A program made the translations under genes and the position numbers. A stretch of DNA of 61,584 nt from an uncultured Collinsella sp. (GTDB lineage: Bacteria; Actinomycetota; Coriobacteriia; Coriobacteriales; Coriobacteriaceae). Location of the stretch: the NCBI GenBank assembly GCA_900550195.1, contig URRB01000015.1, forward strand, positions 1 to 61,584, read 5' to 3'. The notes under the pieces are model-generated. The model was not told the origin of the DNA and made no database searches. It saw nothing but the letters and a program-made list of their open reading frames with translations. Positions 9,300-17,959 of the stretch are shown piece after piece (positions within the stretch are counted from its first letter, which is position 1; every line of letters begins with the position of its first letter).

Positions 9300-10529
9300 C
9301 TACACGCGCGTCGCATCCTTGGGGCTCATGGTCATGCTCTGGAAGCGGTTCTCCATGTAGTCGTTATCGAAATACTTGCCGTAGAACTGCGCGACGGGAA
9401 TATCCGGCTCCGTGCCGTTGACGCGCTGGTACCAGTAGTCGAGCGACTGCAGCGTCATGACGCCGTCGACCAGCATAATGACGGTAAAGATGACGGTAGC
9501 CGAGTAGCGACTCTTCCACGGAATCATGTTGATGAGCTTGAGCAGCCTCGGCAGCAGCAGCTTGATCCAGATAAGGCCACCCAGGCCCCACAGGCAGGCA
9601 AAGCCCGTGCAGGTGCGTCCGCCCGTAAGGACGGCGAGCGGGTCGGGCATGCCGAACAGCTTCATGTGCGAGTAGCTCCACGAGACCACGCCAAATGAGG
9701 TCTGCATAAACCAGCCCACGAACACCTCAAAGCTCGCGCCGAGTACAGCGCTTACCAGGAAAATGATGATGGGGTTCTTTTTATAGAAGCGGTTGAGCAC
9801 CATGGTCATGAGTACGGCGCCAAAGCCATAGATGGGGCTGAAGGGACCAAACAGCATGCCGGCGCGGTCCTGGTAGACGCCTGGGTCGTCGACCGTCATG
9901 TGCCAGATGTCCTCGGCGATCAGGCCGAGCACGCAGCAGACGAGGAATACCCAGAACAGGTTGAAGTAGTTGAGCTTGATGTAGCCCTCGCCGGTTTCAT
10001 CGCGGCCGAGCATGCCCTCGGCGGCGGCGTCGCGGTCGAGCATCTCCTGCAGGCGGCGCTGCAGTTCGCGCTCCTGGCGAAGCGTAGGATCGACGGTGGC
10101 TGAAAGCGCGATGAGGATACCGAGTTGAATAGCGGGACGAAGCAAGAAGAGCCCGATACCTTGGAGCATCACGTCGACCAAAAGCTCGACGACGGTGAAT
10201 GCAATAAGGATGTAGGACAGGCGGGCGGCGTTGCGGCGCTGGTTTTTGATAAGGTCCAGGCCAAAGATGATTAGGATGACGGCACTTGCCGCAGAGAGCA
10301 TGATGCCGGCGACGATAAGGCCGACTGCGACGAGCGTGTTGTCGCCGAGCTTTTCGGTGGCGTTGCCGTTAACAAGTGCCGTGATGACCTGCCACATAAA
10401 GGCAGCGACCGACGGGAGCGTGCCCACGCCGGAAAGGATGCACAGGACGGCGTACACCTTAATGATGAGGGGGATCTTCTTGACCTCCGTGGCGCTGGGG
10501 ACGCTGGGGTCGAGTTCGTTTCGATCCAT
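9300..10529 (-). CDS. CmpB-type putative ABC transporter membrane protein
   Basis: This 409-aa polytopic membrane protein has an N-terminal half with about four hydrophobic segments. A charged linker (~165-185) leads to a second hydrophobic half matching the family named putative ABC-transporter type IV (CmpB-like). Recognisable stretches are GPFSPIYGFGAV and a WxYSHM segment followed by a Gly-rich region. No ATPase gene is adjacent, so a transport role is only a family label. It is transcribed away from purF across a 286-nt gap. The start follows AAAGG. Confidence 0.75.
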   Translation of the reverse strand: MDRNELDPSVPSATEVKKIPLIIKVYAVLCILSGVGTLPSVAAFMWQVITALVNGNATEKLGDNTLVAVGLIVAGIMLSAASAVILIIFGLDLIKNQRRNAARLSYILIAFTVVELLVDVMLQGIGLFLLRPAIQLGILIALSATVDPTLRQERELQRRLQEMLDRDAAAEGMLGRDETGEGYIKLNYFNLFWVFLVCCVLGLIAEDIWHMTVDDPGVYQDRAGMLFGPFSPIYGFGAVLMTMVLNRFYKKNPIIIFLVSAVLGASFEVFVGWFMQTSFGVVSWSYSHMKLFGMPDPLAVLTGGRTCTGFACLWGLGGLIWIKLLLPRLLKLINMIPWKSRYSATVIFTVIMLVDGVMTLQSLDYWYQRVNGTEPDIPVAQFYGKYFDNDYMENRFQSMTMSPKDATRV

Positions 10530-10815
10530 ACAGAACCTTTCTCGCTTTGTTGTAGGTTATAAGGATACGCCGCCGACCTGCCAAAAGACAGGACGAACGT
10601 CCCAATTGCAACTTTGTAATCCCCAACGGTGGACGCGGCGGCCATCTGGGGGCGCGGGCGCTTGCACTGGACAGACCGATAAAATGTTTGGCAACAAAAC
10701 TGATTATTAGCTCGGTGGGCTTTTAAAAAGCGCTGCTCATGCGCCGGGGAGCGCGTCGCGCCGTGCGTATAATAAGGCGGGTAACGCCAAAAATACGAGG
10801 CTCTGAGGGGATGCC
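10530..10815. promoter_or_regulatory. Divergent promoter region before purF
   Basis: This gap separates two divergent genes. TATAAT at 10768-10773 is a strong candidate -10 box for purF, 42 nt before its start; the -35 region is poor. No known riboswitch fold was recognised. Confidence 0.5.
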
Positions 10816-12486
10816 ATGTCTCAAGAAACCATCCGCGCGGCCGAGCGTGCCGCGGGACAGGTGAACACCATGTCGACGTATGATCCGGACTCCGACCAGC
10901 TGCATGAGGAATGTGGCATTTTCGGCGTATGGGCGCCCGATCGCGACGTGGCTCGACTGACGTACTTTGGCCTGCGTGCACTGCAGCACCGTGGCCAGGA
11001 ATCGGCGGGAATCGCCGTGGGCGACGGCGGCACGGTTATGGTCCGCAAGGATCTGGGCCTGCTCGACCGCGTGTTCTCCAACGCCGACCTGTCGACGCTC
11101 TCCGGCCAGCTGGCCGTGGGTCATGTGCGCTACGGCACTGCCGGCGCCAAGAGCTGGGAAGCCTCTCAGCCGCACCTCTCTACCATCAATAGCGTCATTA
11201 TCGCGCTCGCGCACAACGGCACTCTGGTCAACACCGATGAGCTGCGCCGCCAGCTGATCGAGCTGGGTGTGCCGTTCCTCTCCAACTCGGATTCCGAGGT
11301 CGCGACCAAGCTCATCGGCTACTTTACCCAGTGTACGGGCCATCTGCGCGAGGGCATTCGCAAGACCATGGAGCTTGTGCGCGGCGGCTACGCCATGACG
11401 CTCATTAACGAGCAGGCGCTCTACGCCTTCCGCGATCCGCACGGCATTCGCCCGCTCGTGCTGGGCAAGCTCGTGGACGAGGGTCTGGATCAGGCCGACG
11501 CTGCAGCCGTTTCGCAGCTGCCGTCGCAGGACGGCGCCGCGACGGTCGACTCCGCCGTCCGTGTCACGCGCGCCGGCGGCTGGGTCGTTGCTTCCGAGAC
11601 CTGCGCGCTCGATATCGTGGGCGCCGAGTACGTCCGCGACGTCCGCCCCGGTGAGATCTTGCGCATCAGCGCCGAGGGCCTCGTGTCCGAGCAGGGCGTG
11701 CCCGCTGCCGAAGAGCCCGCCAACTGCATCTTTGAGCAGGTTTACTTCGCCCGTCCCGACTCCATCATGAACGGCAAGAGTGTCTATGCCTGCCGCTACG
11801 ACATGGGGCGTCAGCTGGCACATGAGGAGCCCGTCGAGGCCGACCTGGTCATCGGCGTGCCCGATTCCGGCCTGCCGCCCGCGGAGGGCTATTCGCACGA
11901 GAGCGGCATTCCCTTTGGCGAGGGCCTCATCAAGAACCGTTATGTGGGCCGCACATTTATCGAGCCTACGCAGGAGCTGCGCGCCATGGGCGTGCGTATG
12001 AAACTCAACCCACTGCGTGACAACATCGAGGGCAAGCGCCTGGTCGTCATCGACGACTCCATCGTGCGCGGCACCACCATGGTGCAGCTCGTCAAGATGC
12101 TGCGCAACGCCGGCGCCAAGGAGATTCACATCCGCATCAACTCGCCCGAGGTCATCTGGCCGTGCTTCTACGGTATCGATACCGACGTGCAGTCGCAGCT
12201 TATCAGCGCCAACAAGACGGTCGACGAGATTTGCGAGTATATCGGCGCCGATTCGTTGGCCTTCCTTTCGGTCGAGGGCCTGCTGAAGGTCATGCCCAAG
12301 GGCGGTTACTGCGATGCGTGCTTTACCGGCCGCTACCCCGTGGCGATTCCCGAGAGCTTTGGCCGCGACAAGTTCATGGAGGGCTTTAAGCCCCGCAACC
12401 TGGACAAGCCGCTGCACTTTGACGACGACGCCGTGGTCGAGAAATACGACGACCGCAGCTGGGAAGAGGAGCACGGCGAGGCCTAA
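10816..12486 (+). CDS. purF: Amidophosphoribosyltransferase PurF
   Basis: This 556-aa enzyme makes phosphoribosylamine from PRPP and glutamine, the first committed step of purine synthesis. The N-terminal glutaminase domain starts at Cys33 (EECGIFGVW), so residues 1-32 would be removed as a propeptide; an internal ATG (Met19) is an alternative start. The PRPP-binding motif VVIDDSIVRGTT lies near residue 410. Cys residues in the CRYDMGR, WPCFYG and YCDACFTG contexts match the [4Fe-4S] class of PurF known from Bacillus. The next gene, purM, is 157 nt downstream on the same strand. Confidence 0.97.
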   Translation: MSQETIRAAERAAGQVNTMSTYDPDSDQLHEECGIFGVWAPDRDVARLTYFGLRALQHRGQESAGIAVGDGGTVMVRKDLGLLDRVFSNADLSTLSGQLAVGHVRYGTAGAKSWEASQPHLSTINSVIIALAHNGTLVNTDELRRQLIELGVPFLSNSDSEVATKLIGYFTQCTGHLREGIRKTMELVRGGYAMTLINEQALYAFRDPHGIRPLVLGKLVDEGLDQADAAAVSQLPSQDGAATVDSAVRVTRAGGWVVASETCALDIVGAEYVRDVRPGEILRISAEGLVSEQGVPAAEEPANCIFEQVYFARPDSIMNGKSVYACRYDMGRQLAHEEPVEADLVIGVPDSGLPPAEGYSHESGIPFGEGLIKNRYVGRTFIEPTQELRAMGVRMKLNPLRDNIEGKRLVVIDDSIVRGTTMVQLVKMLRNAGAKEIHIRINSPEVIWPCFYGIDTDVQSQLISANKTVDEICEYIGADSLAFLSVEGLLKVMPKGGYCDACFTGRYPVAIPESFGRDKFMEGFKPRNLDKPLHFDDDAVVEKYDDRSWEEEHGEA

Positions 12487-12526
12487 AACCTGCCATGTGG
12501 GGACAGGTTTATTTTGGTAGGTTTTA
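12484..12526. repeat. GGGGACAG-type hairpin overlapping the purF stop
   Basis: TAAAACCTGCC (12484-12494) and GGTAGGTTTTA (12516-12526) pair around a loop containing GGGGACAGG. The left arm begins on the purF stop codon. The sequence resembles the arms of the element at 34447-34627. Confidence 0.7.
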
Positions 12527-12643
12527 CCTGCTGTTTTGTTGATATGACGGCGCGTGCTGTTATGGCGCGCGCCGAAATGAACGCAACTATGAGCACCGTT
12601 TGGCGCCCGCGCGGCGCCACGGTAGTGGGAGAGGAAGGCTCAG

Positions 12644-13747
12644 ATGAGCGACAGCAAGCATGTGACGTATGAGGATGCCGGCGTCGATACCGCTGAGGGC
12701 GGCCGCGCCGTCGACGCGATTAAGCAGATGGTCAAGGACACCAATCGCCCCGAGGTTATCGGCGGCATCGGCGGCTTCGGTGGCCTGTTCTCGGCTGCCG
12801 CGCTTAAGGATATGGAAGACCCGATCCTGATCAGCGGCACCGACGGCGTGGGCACCAAACTCGTGCTCGCCCAGATCATGGACCGTCATGAGACGGTGGG
12901 CCAGGACCTGGTCGCCATGTGCGTCAACGACATTCTGGCTTCGGGCGCCGAGCCGCTGTTCTTCCTGGACTACGTTGCCATCGGTCACATCGAGGCCGAG
13001 CACATGGCAAAGATCATCAAGGGTGTGGCCGACGGCTGCAAGCTCGCGGGCTGCGCGCTCGTTGGTGGCGAGATGGCCGAGCACCCGGGCGTCATGGCTC
13101 CGGCCGACTACGACCTCGCCGGCTTTACCGTGGGCGTCGTCGACCGTCCCAAGATGCTCGACCCCGCAAACGTCCGCCCGGGCGATGTGATCCTGGGTCT
13201 GCCTTCCACCGGCGTGCACTCCAACGGCTACTCGCTCGTGCGCAAGGTCATCGGCGTCGACGGCATTAAGCCGGGCACGCCCGAGGCCGCCGCTAAGGCG
13301 GAGGAGCTGAGCCGTCCGCTCGAGGAGCTCGGCGGTGCTTCGCTGGCAGACGCCCTGCTGGCTCCCACGCGCATCTACGTCAAGCCGATTCTGGAGCTGC
13401 TGCGCGGCGGCGCCAACGTGCACGCTATCGCCCACATCACTGGCGGCGGTATTACCGAGAACCTCAACCGCGCGCTCGCCGACGACGTCGACGCCGTGGT
13501 CACCCGCAACGGTGCCGAGATGGGTTGGGACGTTCCGCCCGTCATCACCTATGTGTCGTGCCAGGCCGAGCTTGCGCCCAACGAGGCGTGCAAGACCTTC
13601 AACATGGGCGTTGGCCTGTGCCTGATCGTCGCCCCCGAGGACGAGGCCGCGGTTACCGAGGCCCTGGTCGCGCTGGGCGAGAAGCCGTTCCGCGTGGGCG
13701 AGTGCGTCGAGGGTTCCGGTAAGGTCGTGTACTCCGATGAGCGCTAA
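12644..13747 (+). CDS. purM: Phosphoribosylformylglycinamidine cyclo-ligase PurM
   Basis: This 367-aa AIR synthetase closes the imidazole ring using ATP. The N-terminal YEDAGVD motif, a Gly-rich GGIGGFGGLF segment, the GTDGVGTKL nucleotide-binding loop and ALVGGEMAEHPG are all present. The start follows GAGGAAGG. Its last 11 nt overlap the start of purN, which indicates translational coupling. The length is slightly above the usual ~345 aa. Confidence 0.97.
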   Translation: MSDSKHVTYEDAGVDTAEGGRAVDAIKQMVKDTNRPEVIGGIGGFGGLFSAAALKDMEDPILISGTDGVGTKLVLAQIMDRHETVGQDLVAMCVNDILASGAEPLFFLDYVAIGHIEAEHMAKIIKGVADGCKLAGCALVGGEMAEHPGVMAPADYDLAGFTVGVVDRPKMLDPANVRPGDVILGLPSTGVHSNGYSLVRKVIGVDGIKPGTPEAAAKAEELSRPLEELGGASLADALLAPTRIYVKPILELLRGGANVHAIAHITGGGITENLNRALADDVDAVVTRNGAEMGWDVPPVITYVSCQAELAPNEACKTFNMGVGLCLIVAPEDEAAVTEALVALGEKPFRVGECVEGSGKVVYSDER

Positions 13748-14438
13748 CGAGCAGATGGCTGCTGCCGAGGGCCTGGGCTTTGTGCCCTACACCCGTCCGA
13801 CCGGCACCGATACGGCCGAGCCGCTCAAGATCGGTGTGCTCATCAGCGGTTCGGGTACCAACCTGCAGGCGTTGATCGATCTGATCGCCGCCGGCAAGCT
13901 CAACGCTTCGATTGAGCTTGTGGTGTCGAGCCGTCCTTCGGCTAAGGGTTTGCAGCGCTCTGAGCGCGCGGGCATCCAGACGCTCACGCTGTCCAAGGAT
14001 GTCTATGCCGACCCTATTGCCGCCGACGAGATCATCGCGCACGAGCTTCTCGAGCGCGGCTGCGAGTATGTGGTCATGGCCGGCTACATGCGCATGGTGC
14101 ACACGCCGCTGCTGGCGGCGTTTCCCAACCGCGTGGTCAACTTGCATCCGGCGCTGCTGCCGAGCTTTACCGGTGCGCATGCGATCGACGATGCCTTTGC
14201 GCGCGGTGTCAAGGTGACTGGCGTGACCGTGCATTTTGCCAACGAGATCTACGACAACGGCCCCATCATCGCCCAGCGCGCGCTGGCTGTTGAGGAGGGC
14301 TGGGATGTCGACACGCTCGAGGAGCACATCCATGCGATTGAGCACGTGCTGTATCCCGAGGTTGTTCAGATGCTCGCCGACGGCCGTGTCCACGTGCTGG
14401 AGAGCGGCAAGGTCGCAATTGATGCGCCCCGCGGCTAG
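13737..14438 (+). CDS. purN: Phosphoribosylglycinamide formyltransferase PurN
   Basis: This 233-aa enzyme transfers a formyl group from 10-formyl-THF to GAR. The core motifs are LISGSGTNLQAL, the catalytic HPALLPSFTGAHA segment and the Asp-containing DNGPIIAQ stretch. An extra ~30 residues precede the Rossmann-like core and overlap the purM coding end; the ATG inside the purM tail (13737) is the only plausible start upstream of the core. It is the last gene of the purF-purM-purN run and is followed by a terminator. Confidence 0.96.
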   Translation: MSANEQMAAAEGLGFVPYTRPTGTDTAEPLKIGVLISGSGTNLQALIDLIAAGKLNASIELVVSSRPSAKGLQRSERAGIQTLTLSKDVYADPIAADEIIAHELLERGCEYVVMAGYMRMVHTPLLAAFPNRVVNLHPALLPSFTGAHAIDDAFARGVKVTGVTVHFANEIYDNGPIIAQRALAVEEGWDVDTLEEHIHAIEHVLYPEVVQMLADGRVHVLESGKVAIDAPRG

Positions 14439-14470
14439 CGGTGCACAGTACAATTTAGCCGAGTAGTCAG

Positions 14471-14513
14471 GGTGGTCATTGGCGCCAAGGCGCGCGTGGC
14501 CACCTTTTGTTTT
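14471..14513 (+). terminator. Terminator after purN
   Basis: GGTGGTC pairs with GGCCACC, a GC-rich hairpin fills the middle, and TTTTGTTTT follows. Confidence 0.75.
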
Positions 14514-14516
14514 GGG

Positions 14517-14572
14517 TAGTCATCGGGGACGGTCTTTAACGACTAGTCATTCAAGAACGCCTCCGATGACTA
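14517..14572. repeat. GGGGAC-containing palindrome
   Basis: TAGTCATCGG near 14517 pairs with CCGATGACTA ending at 14572. GGGGACGG sits at the base of the left arm. It lies just before the EIIA gene and belongs to the scattered GGGGAC family by sequence. Confidence 0.6.
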
Positions 14573-14590
14573 GGTGAGAGAGGTGAGCGC

Positions 14591-15055
14591 ATGGCGGATA
14601 ACGAAGCGCTGTTTACGCCTGAGTTGGTGTTTTTTGATTGGGAGTGTGCGACGCCGGATGAGGTGTTCGCGCGGCTTGAGGGCGAGCTTGCACCACATGG
14701 CTACATTGCATCCGGTTGGCTCGATGCCGTCCGCACGCGCGAGGATGCCTATCCCACGGGTCTCGCTATGCCGGCGGCAAACATTGCCATTCCGCATACC
14801 GATCCGGGGTTTGTGGCCAAGCCCTATATCGCGGTGGTGAAGCCCGCCGCGCCCGTGACATTTAACGCTATGGCTGGCATGGGCGCTCCGGTGCCGGCGC
14901 AGATCGTCATCAATCTTGGCATCGCCGAGCCGGGCGGCCAGGTCGAGGCCCTGCAGGCACTCATGAACATCTTTATGGGCGCCGATGCCGCAGCCGACGT
15001 GCTCGGCCAGACCACGCCCCAGGGCATGGTCGACGCCATCCGCCGCCACTTCTAA
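14591..15055 (+). CDS. PTS EIIA protein, galactitol/fructose (EIIA type 2) family
   Basis: This 154-aa cytosolic phosphocarrier matches the EIIA-2 fold. YPTGLAMP (54-61) leads into AIPHTD, whose His69 is the predicted phosphorylation site. The pattern is closest to GatA-type EIIA proteins. No EIIB, EIIC or sugar enzyme is adjacent, so this is a solo EIIA that must work with partners elsewhere or have a regulatory role. It is bounded by GGGGAC palindromes on both sides. Confidence 0.85.
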   Translation: MADNEALFTPELVFFDWECATPDEVFARLEGELAPHGYIASGWLDAVRTREDAYPTGLAMPAANIAIPHTDPGFVAKPYIAVVKPAAPVTFNAMAGMGAPVPAQIVINLGIAEPGGQVEALQALMNIFMGADAAADVLGQTTPQGMVDAIRRHF

Positions 15056-15075
15056 GGTGGGGCTGAGTCGGCACT

Positions 15076-15160
15076 CGGGGACTGTCCCTAACTGCCGGCT
15101 GCCAGAGCTGTCCCCTTTGCACCAAAATGGTGCAGATTAATCTGTCCCCAATGCACCAAG
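15076..15160. repeat. Cluster of GGGGAC/GTCCCC palindromes
   Basis: CGGGGACTGTCCC, GCTGTCCCC, a TTGCACCAAAATGGTGCA hairpin and ATTAATCTGTCCCC are packed into 85 nt between the EIIA gene and the foldase gene. They look like two nested or decayed members of the GGGGACAG family. Confidence 0.6.
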
Positions 15161-15225
15161 CGTGCCGCGGGGGCTGCGTTGTGACACAATGGCGTTTGTT
15201 CGATTCGTTATGCGAAAGGCCAACT

Positions 15226-16446
15226 ATGGCAAATAAGAAAAAGAACTCCGAGGCCGCGCCGACGCCCGAGCAGCAGGCCCGCGCTGCCTCCAGCTCTCGC
15301 AAGAAGCAGCGCAAGACGTACGTGTCTAAGACCGTCAAGATCGTTCTGGTGGTCATCGGCGTGCTGGCGATGCTGCTTTCCGTCTCGGCGATGGCGTGCT
15401 CCGGCCTTATGTCGCAGGCTGAGGACACCTCGGGCTACAAGCTGACCGGCGGTGTTGCTGCTACTATCAACGGCACCAACCTTACCGAGGACACCGTGAC
15501 CAAGCAGATCATGAGCATGCGCACGTCCTACGGCTACACCAAGGATGAGGATTGGGCGCAGTATCTGGTTGACAACGACCTCACGCCCAAGAAGTACCGC
15601 AAGCAACTCATCGACTCCTACACGCAGCAGATTCTGCTTCAACAGGCACAGAAGGAGAACGGCGTGACGGTGTCGGACGAGGAGGTCGAGAAGGCTTGGA
15701 AGGACGCGTGCAAGAGCGCGGGCGGAGCCAAGGCCTTTAAGAAGACCCTCAAGACCTACGGCTATACCGAGGACACCTACAAGGACTCGCTCAAGGAGAG
15801 TCTGGCGCAACAGAAACTCAAGGATGCCGTCGCGCCCACGAGCAAGCCCAAGGACAGCGAGATTGTCGATTACATCAACGAAAATCTGTCCAGCTACAAC
15901 GACGCCCGCCGCTCGTCGAACATCCTGATCAAGGTTGATTCCGACGCTTCCGACGAGGACAAGGCTGCCGCCAAGGCCAAGGCGCAGGAGTGCCTGGACA
16001 AGATCAACTCCGGTGAGCTGAGCTTTGAGGACGCCGTTGAGCAGTACTCCGAGGACACCGGTTCCAAGGAGAAGAAGGGCGATGTGGGCTGGGATAAGCT
16101 CACCACCTTTGTCGACAGCTACCAGACGGCGCTCGAGGGACTCAACAAGGGCGACGTGAGCGAAGTCGTCGAGTCGACCTATGGCTACCACATCATCAAG
16201 TGCACCGACTACTTCCATGTCGATAATCAGGTTGATGACATCAACCAGGTGTCCAAGGACATCAAAAAGTACGTCTCCAACGTGGTGAAGACGCAAGCGG
16301 CCAGCACCGCGTACAGCGAGTGGCTGGAGCAGTACAAGAAGGATGCCGACATCACCGTCAACCCCATGCCCAAAGACGTGCCCTATAACGTGAGTCTGAA
16401 GGGTGTCACCAAGAGTTCGACCGACGATTCGTCGACGACTGAGTAA
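15226..16446 (+). CDS. PrsA/SurA-like membrane-anchored peptidyl-prolyl isomerase
   Basis: This 406-aa exported foldase has a basic N-terminus (1-35), one membrane helix (~36-57) and an extracytoplasmic part: an N-terminal helical chaperone region (~70-215), then a parvulin domain (~222-325) with SNILIKVD, the GDVGWD turn and STYGYHIIKC. ATG 15226 is chosen because GCGAAAGG precedes it and the upstream in-frame extension is not protein-like. A Cys follows the helix (SAMAC), but the lipobox is poor, so a transmembrane anchor is more likely than a lipoprotein. It would help fold secreted proteins such as the large surface proteins nearby. Confidence 0.85.
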   Translation: MANKKKNSEAAPTPEQQARAASSSRKKQRKTYVSKTVKIVLVVIGVLAMLLSVSAMACSGLMSQAEDTSGYKLTGGVAATINGTNLTEDTVTKQIMSMRTSYGYTKDEDWAQYLVDNDLTPKKYRKQLIDSYTQQILLQQAQKENGVTVSDEEVEKAWKDACKSAGGAKAFKKTLKTYGYTEDTYKDSLKESLAQQKLKDAVAPTSKPKDSEIVDYINENLSSYNDARRSSNILIKVDSDASDEDKAAAKAKAQECLDKINSGELSFEDAVEQYSEDTGSKEKKGDVGWDKLTTFVDSYQTALEGLNKGDVSEVVESTYGYHIIKCTDYFHVDNQVDDINQVSKDIKKYVSNVVKTQAASTAYSEWLEQYKKDADITVNPMPKDVPYNVSLKGVTKSSTDDSSTTE

Positions 16447-16500
16447 TCATGGGGCGGTGCTCGCGCGAGTGCCGCCCACACTATTGAGGAGGATTTGCAG

Positions 16501-16944
16501 ATGACCAACGAAGAGCTGCAGAAGGAAATGATTGCGGCCATGAAGGCCAAGGACAAGGTTCGCCTGTCCATCATTCGCCAGGTTAAGGCCGAGGTGAAGA
16601 CTATCGAGGTCAATGAGCGCCGCGATGTGACCGAGGAAGACGTCAACAGCATGATCAAGCGTCTGATCAAGCAGACGAGCGAGACGCTGGAGATGTCCAT
16701 CAAGGCCGGCACCGACCAGGAGCGTACCGACAACCTGACCGAGCAGGTCAAGATTCTGGAGAGCCTGCTGCCCGCGCAGGTTTCGGGCGAGGAGCTCGAG
16801 GCCCTGATCGAGCAGGTTATCGCCGAGCTGGGCGCCACGTCCAAGAAGCAGATGGGCCAGGTTATGGGCGCACTCGGCAAGGCCACCGGCGGCAACTTCG
16901 ACAAGCCTGCGGCTGCCAAGATCGTCGGCGCAAAGCTTGCTTAA
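16501..16944 (+). CDS. yqeY: GatB/YqeY-domain protein
   Basis: This 147-aa helical protein matches the stand-alone YqeY family, related to the tail domain of the GatB amidotransferase subunit. Typical features are the early KAKDKVRLSIIR helix and the C-terminal KQMGQVMGALGK motif. The family may bind tRNA, but its cellular role is not settled. ATG 16501 has GAGGAGG ending 7 nt before it and is preferred to TTG 16495. It lies 54 nt after the foldase gene. Confidence 0.9.
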   Translation: MTNEELQKEMIAAMKAKDKVRLSIIRQVKAEVKTIEVNERRDVTEEDVNSMIKRLIKQTSETLEMSIKAGTDQERTDNLTEQVKILESLLPAQVSGEELEALIEQVIAELGATSKKQMGQVMGALGKATGGNFDKPAAAKIVGAKLA

Positions 16945-16971
16945 GGGCGGTCGACACATAGTTGATGTTGA

Positions 16972-17003
16972 GGGGTGCGACCATCGTGGTCGCGCCCCTT
17001 TTT
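16972..17003 (+). terminator. Terminator after yqeY
   Basis: GGGGTGCGACCA and TGGTCGCGCCCC form a 12-bp stem with a 3-nt loop, followed by a T run. Confidence 0.9.
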
Positions 17004-17049
17004 CGATGGCAGATGAAGGACGCCTCCCCTGGCTGGTCATTGGGTGCTT

Positions 17050-17110
17050 ATTGGGGACAGACTTAAATGAGTACCCAATGAGCGGGCACTCATTTAAGTC
17101 TGTCCCCAAT
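17050..17110. repeat. Perfect 23-bp inverted repeat of the GGGGACAG family
   Basis: Arms 17050-17072 and 17088-17110 are perfectly complementary around a 15-nt loop; each carries TTGGGGACAGAC or its complement. It lies between the yqeY terminator and the ABC transporter promoter. Confidence 0.85.
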
Positions 17111-17178
17111 GAGTGGGTAAAAGGTTGCGGGTTCTTTACGGTGATGCAGTGTGGGCTGCGGAAACGTGATTCTTTCCG

Positions 17179-17184
17179 TACAAT
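17179..17184 (+). promoter_or_regulatory. Candidate -10 box of the amino-acid ABC operon
   Basis: TACAAT lies 35 nt before the first gene of the operon. A CTGCGG at 17-nt spacing is a weak -35. Confidence 0.4.
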
Positions 17185-17219
17185 AGTGCAATTCGTGTAA
17201 ACGCAGGGAAGGGACATTC

Positions 17220-17951
17220 ATGGCAGACATGATCGAGATCAAGCATCTCAACAAGTACTTTGGCGACCTGCATGTGCTCAAAGATATCAACCTCACCGTC
17301 AAGCGCGGCGAGAAGCTCGTCATGATCGGGCCGTCCGGTTCGGGTAAGTCGACGCTCATCCGTTGCGTCGATTATCTTGAGGAGCCCACGTCGGGCGAGG
17401 TCGTCATCGATGGTACGCCGCTCACCAAAAAGAACCACCTGGAGATGGCTCGCAAGTACAGTTCCATGGTGTTTCAGCAGTTCAACCTGTATCCCAACAT
17501 GACGGTGCTCGGCAACCTGACGCTCGCGCCCATCAAGCTGCAAAAGAAGAGCAAGGAGGAGGCGACCGAGATCGCCATCGCCGCGCTCAAGCGCGTTGGC
17601 ATGGCGCATAAGGCCGGCGAGTATCCGCAGAATCTCTCGGGCGGTCAGCAGCAGCGCATCGCCATCGCCCGTGCCCTGTGCACCAAGCAGCCCATCATCC
17701 TGTTTGACGAACCGACCTCGGCGCTCGACCCCGAGATGGTCCAGGAGGTTCTGGACGTTATGATTGAGCTCGCGCAGGAGGACATCACCATGATCTGCGT
17801 GACGCACGAGATGGGCTTTGCGCGCCAGGTGGCCGACCGCGTCATCTTTATGGAGGACGGCCGTATTCTGGAGGAGGGCACGCCCGAGCACTTCTTCGAT
17901 AACCCCGAGAACCCGCGCTGCCGCGAGTTCCTGTCCAAGATTCTGCACTAG
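17220..17951 (+). CDS. Polar amino-acid ABC transporter ATPase (GlnQ-like)
   Basis: This 243-aa ATPase energises amino-acid uptake. Walker A is GPSGSGKS (37-44), the Q-loop stretch is VFQQFNLYP, the signature is LSGGQQQR (~138) and Walker B is ILFDEPTSALD (~160). The closest type is the GlnQ/HisP group of the polar amino-acid family. It opens an operon with a binding protein (8 nt downstream) and two permeases on the same strand. The exact substrate cannot be read from sequence. Confidence 0.95.
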   Translation: MADMIEIKHLNKYFGDLHVLKDINLTVKRGEKLVMIGPSGSGKSTLIRCVDYLEEPTSGEVVIDGTPLTKKNHLEMARKYSSMVFQQFNLYPNMTVLGNLTLAPIKLQKKSKEEATEIAIAALKRVGMAHKAGEYPQNLSGGQQQRIAIARALCTKQPIILFDEPTSALDPEMVQEVLDVMIELAQEDITMICVTHEMGFARQVADRVIFMEDGRILEEGTPEHFFDNPENPRCREFLSKILH

Positions 17952-17959
17952 GCGCGGTG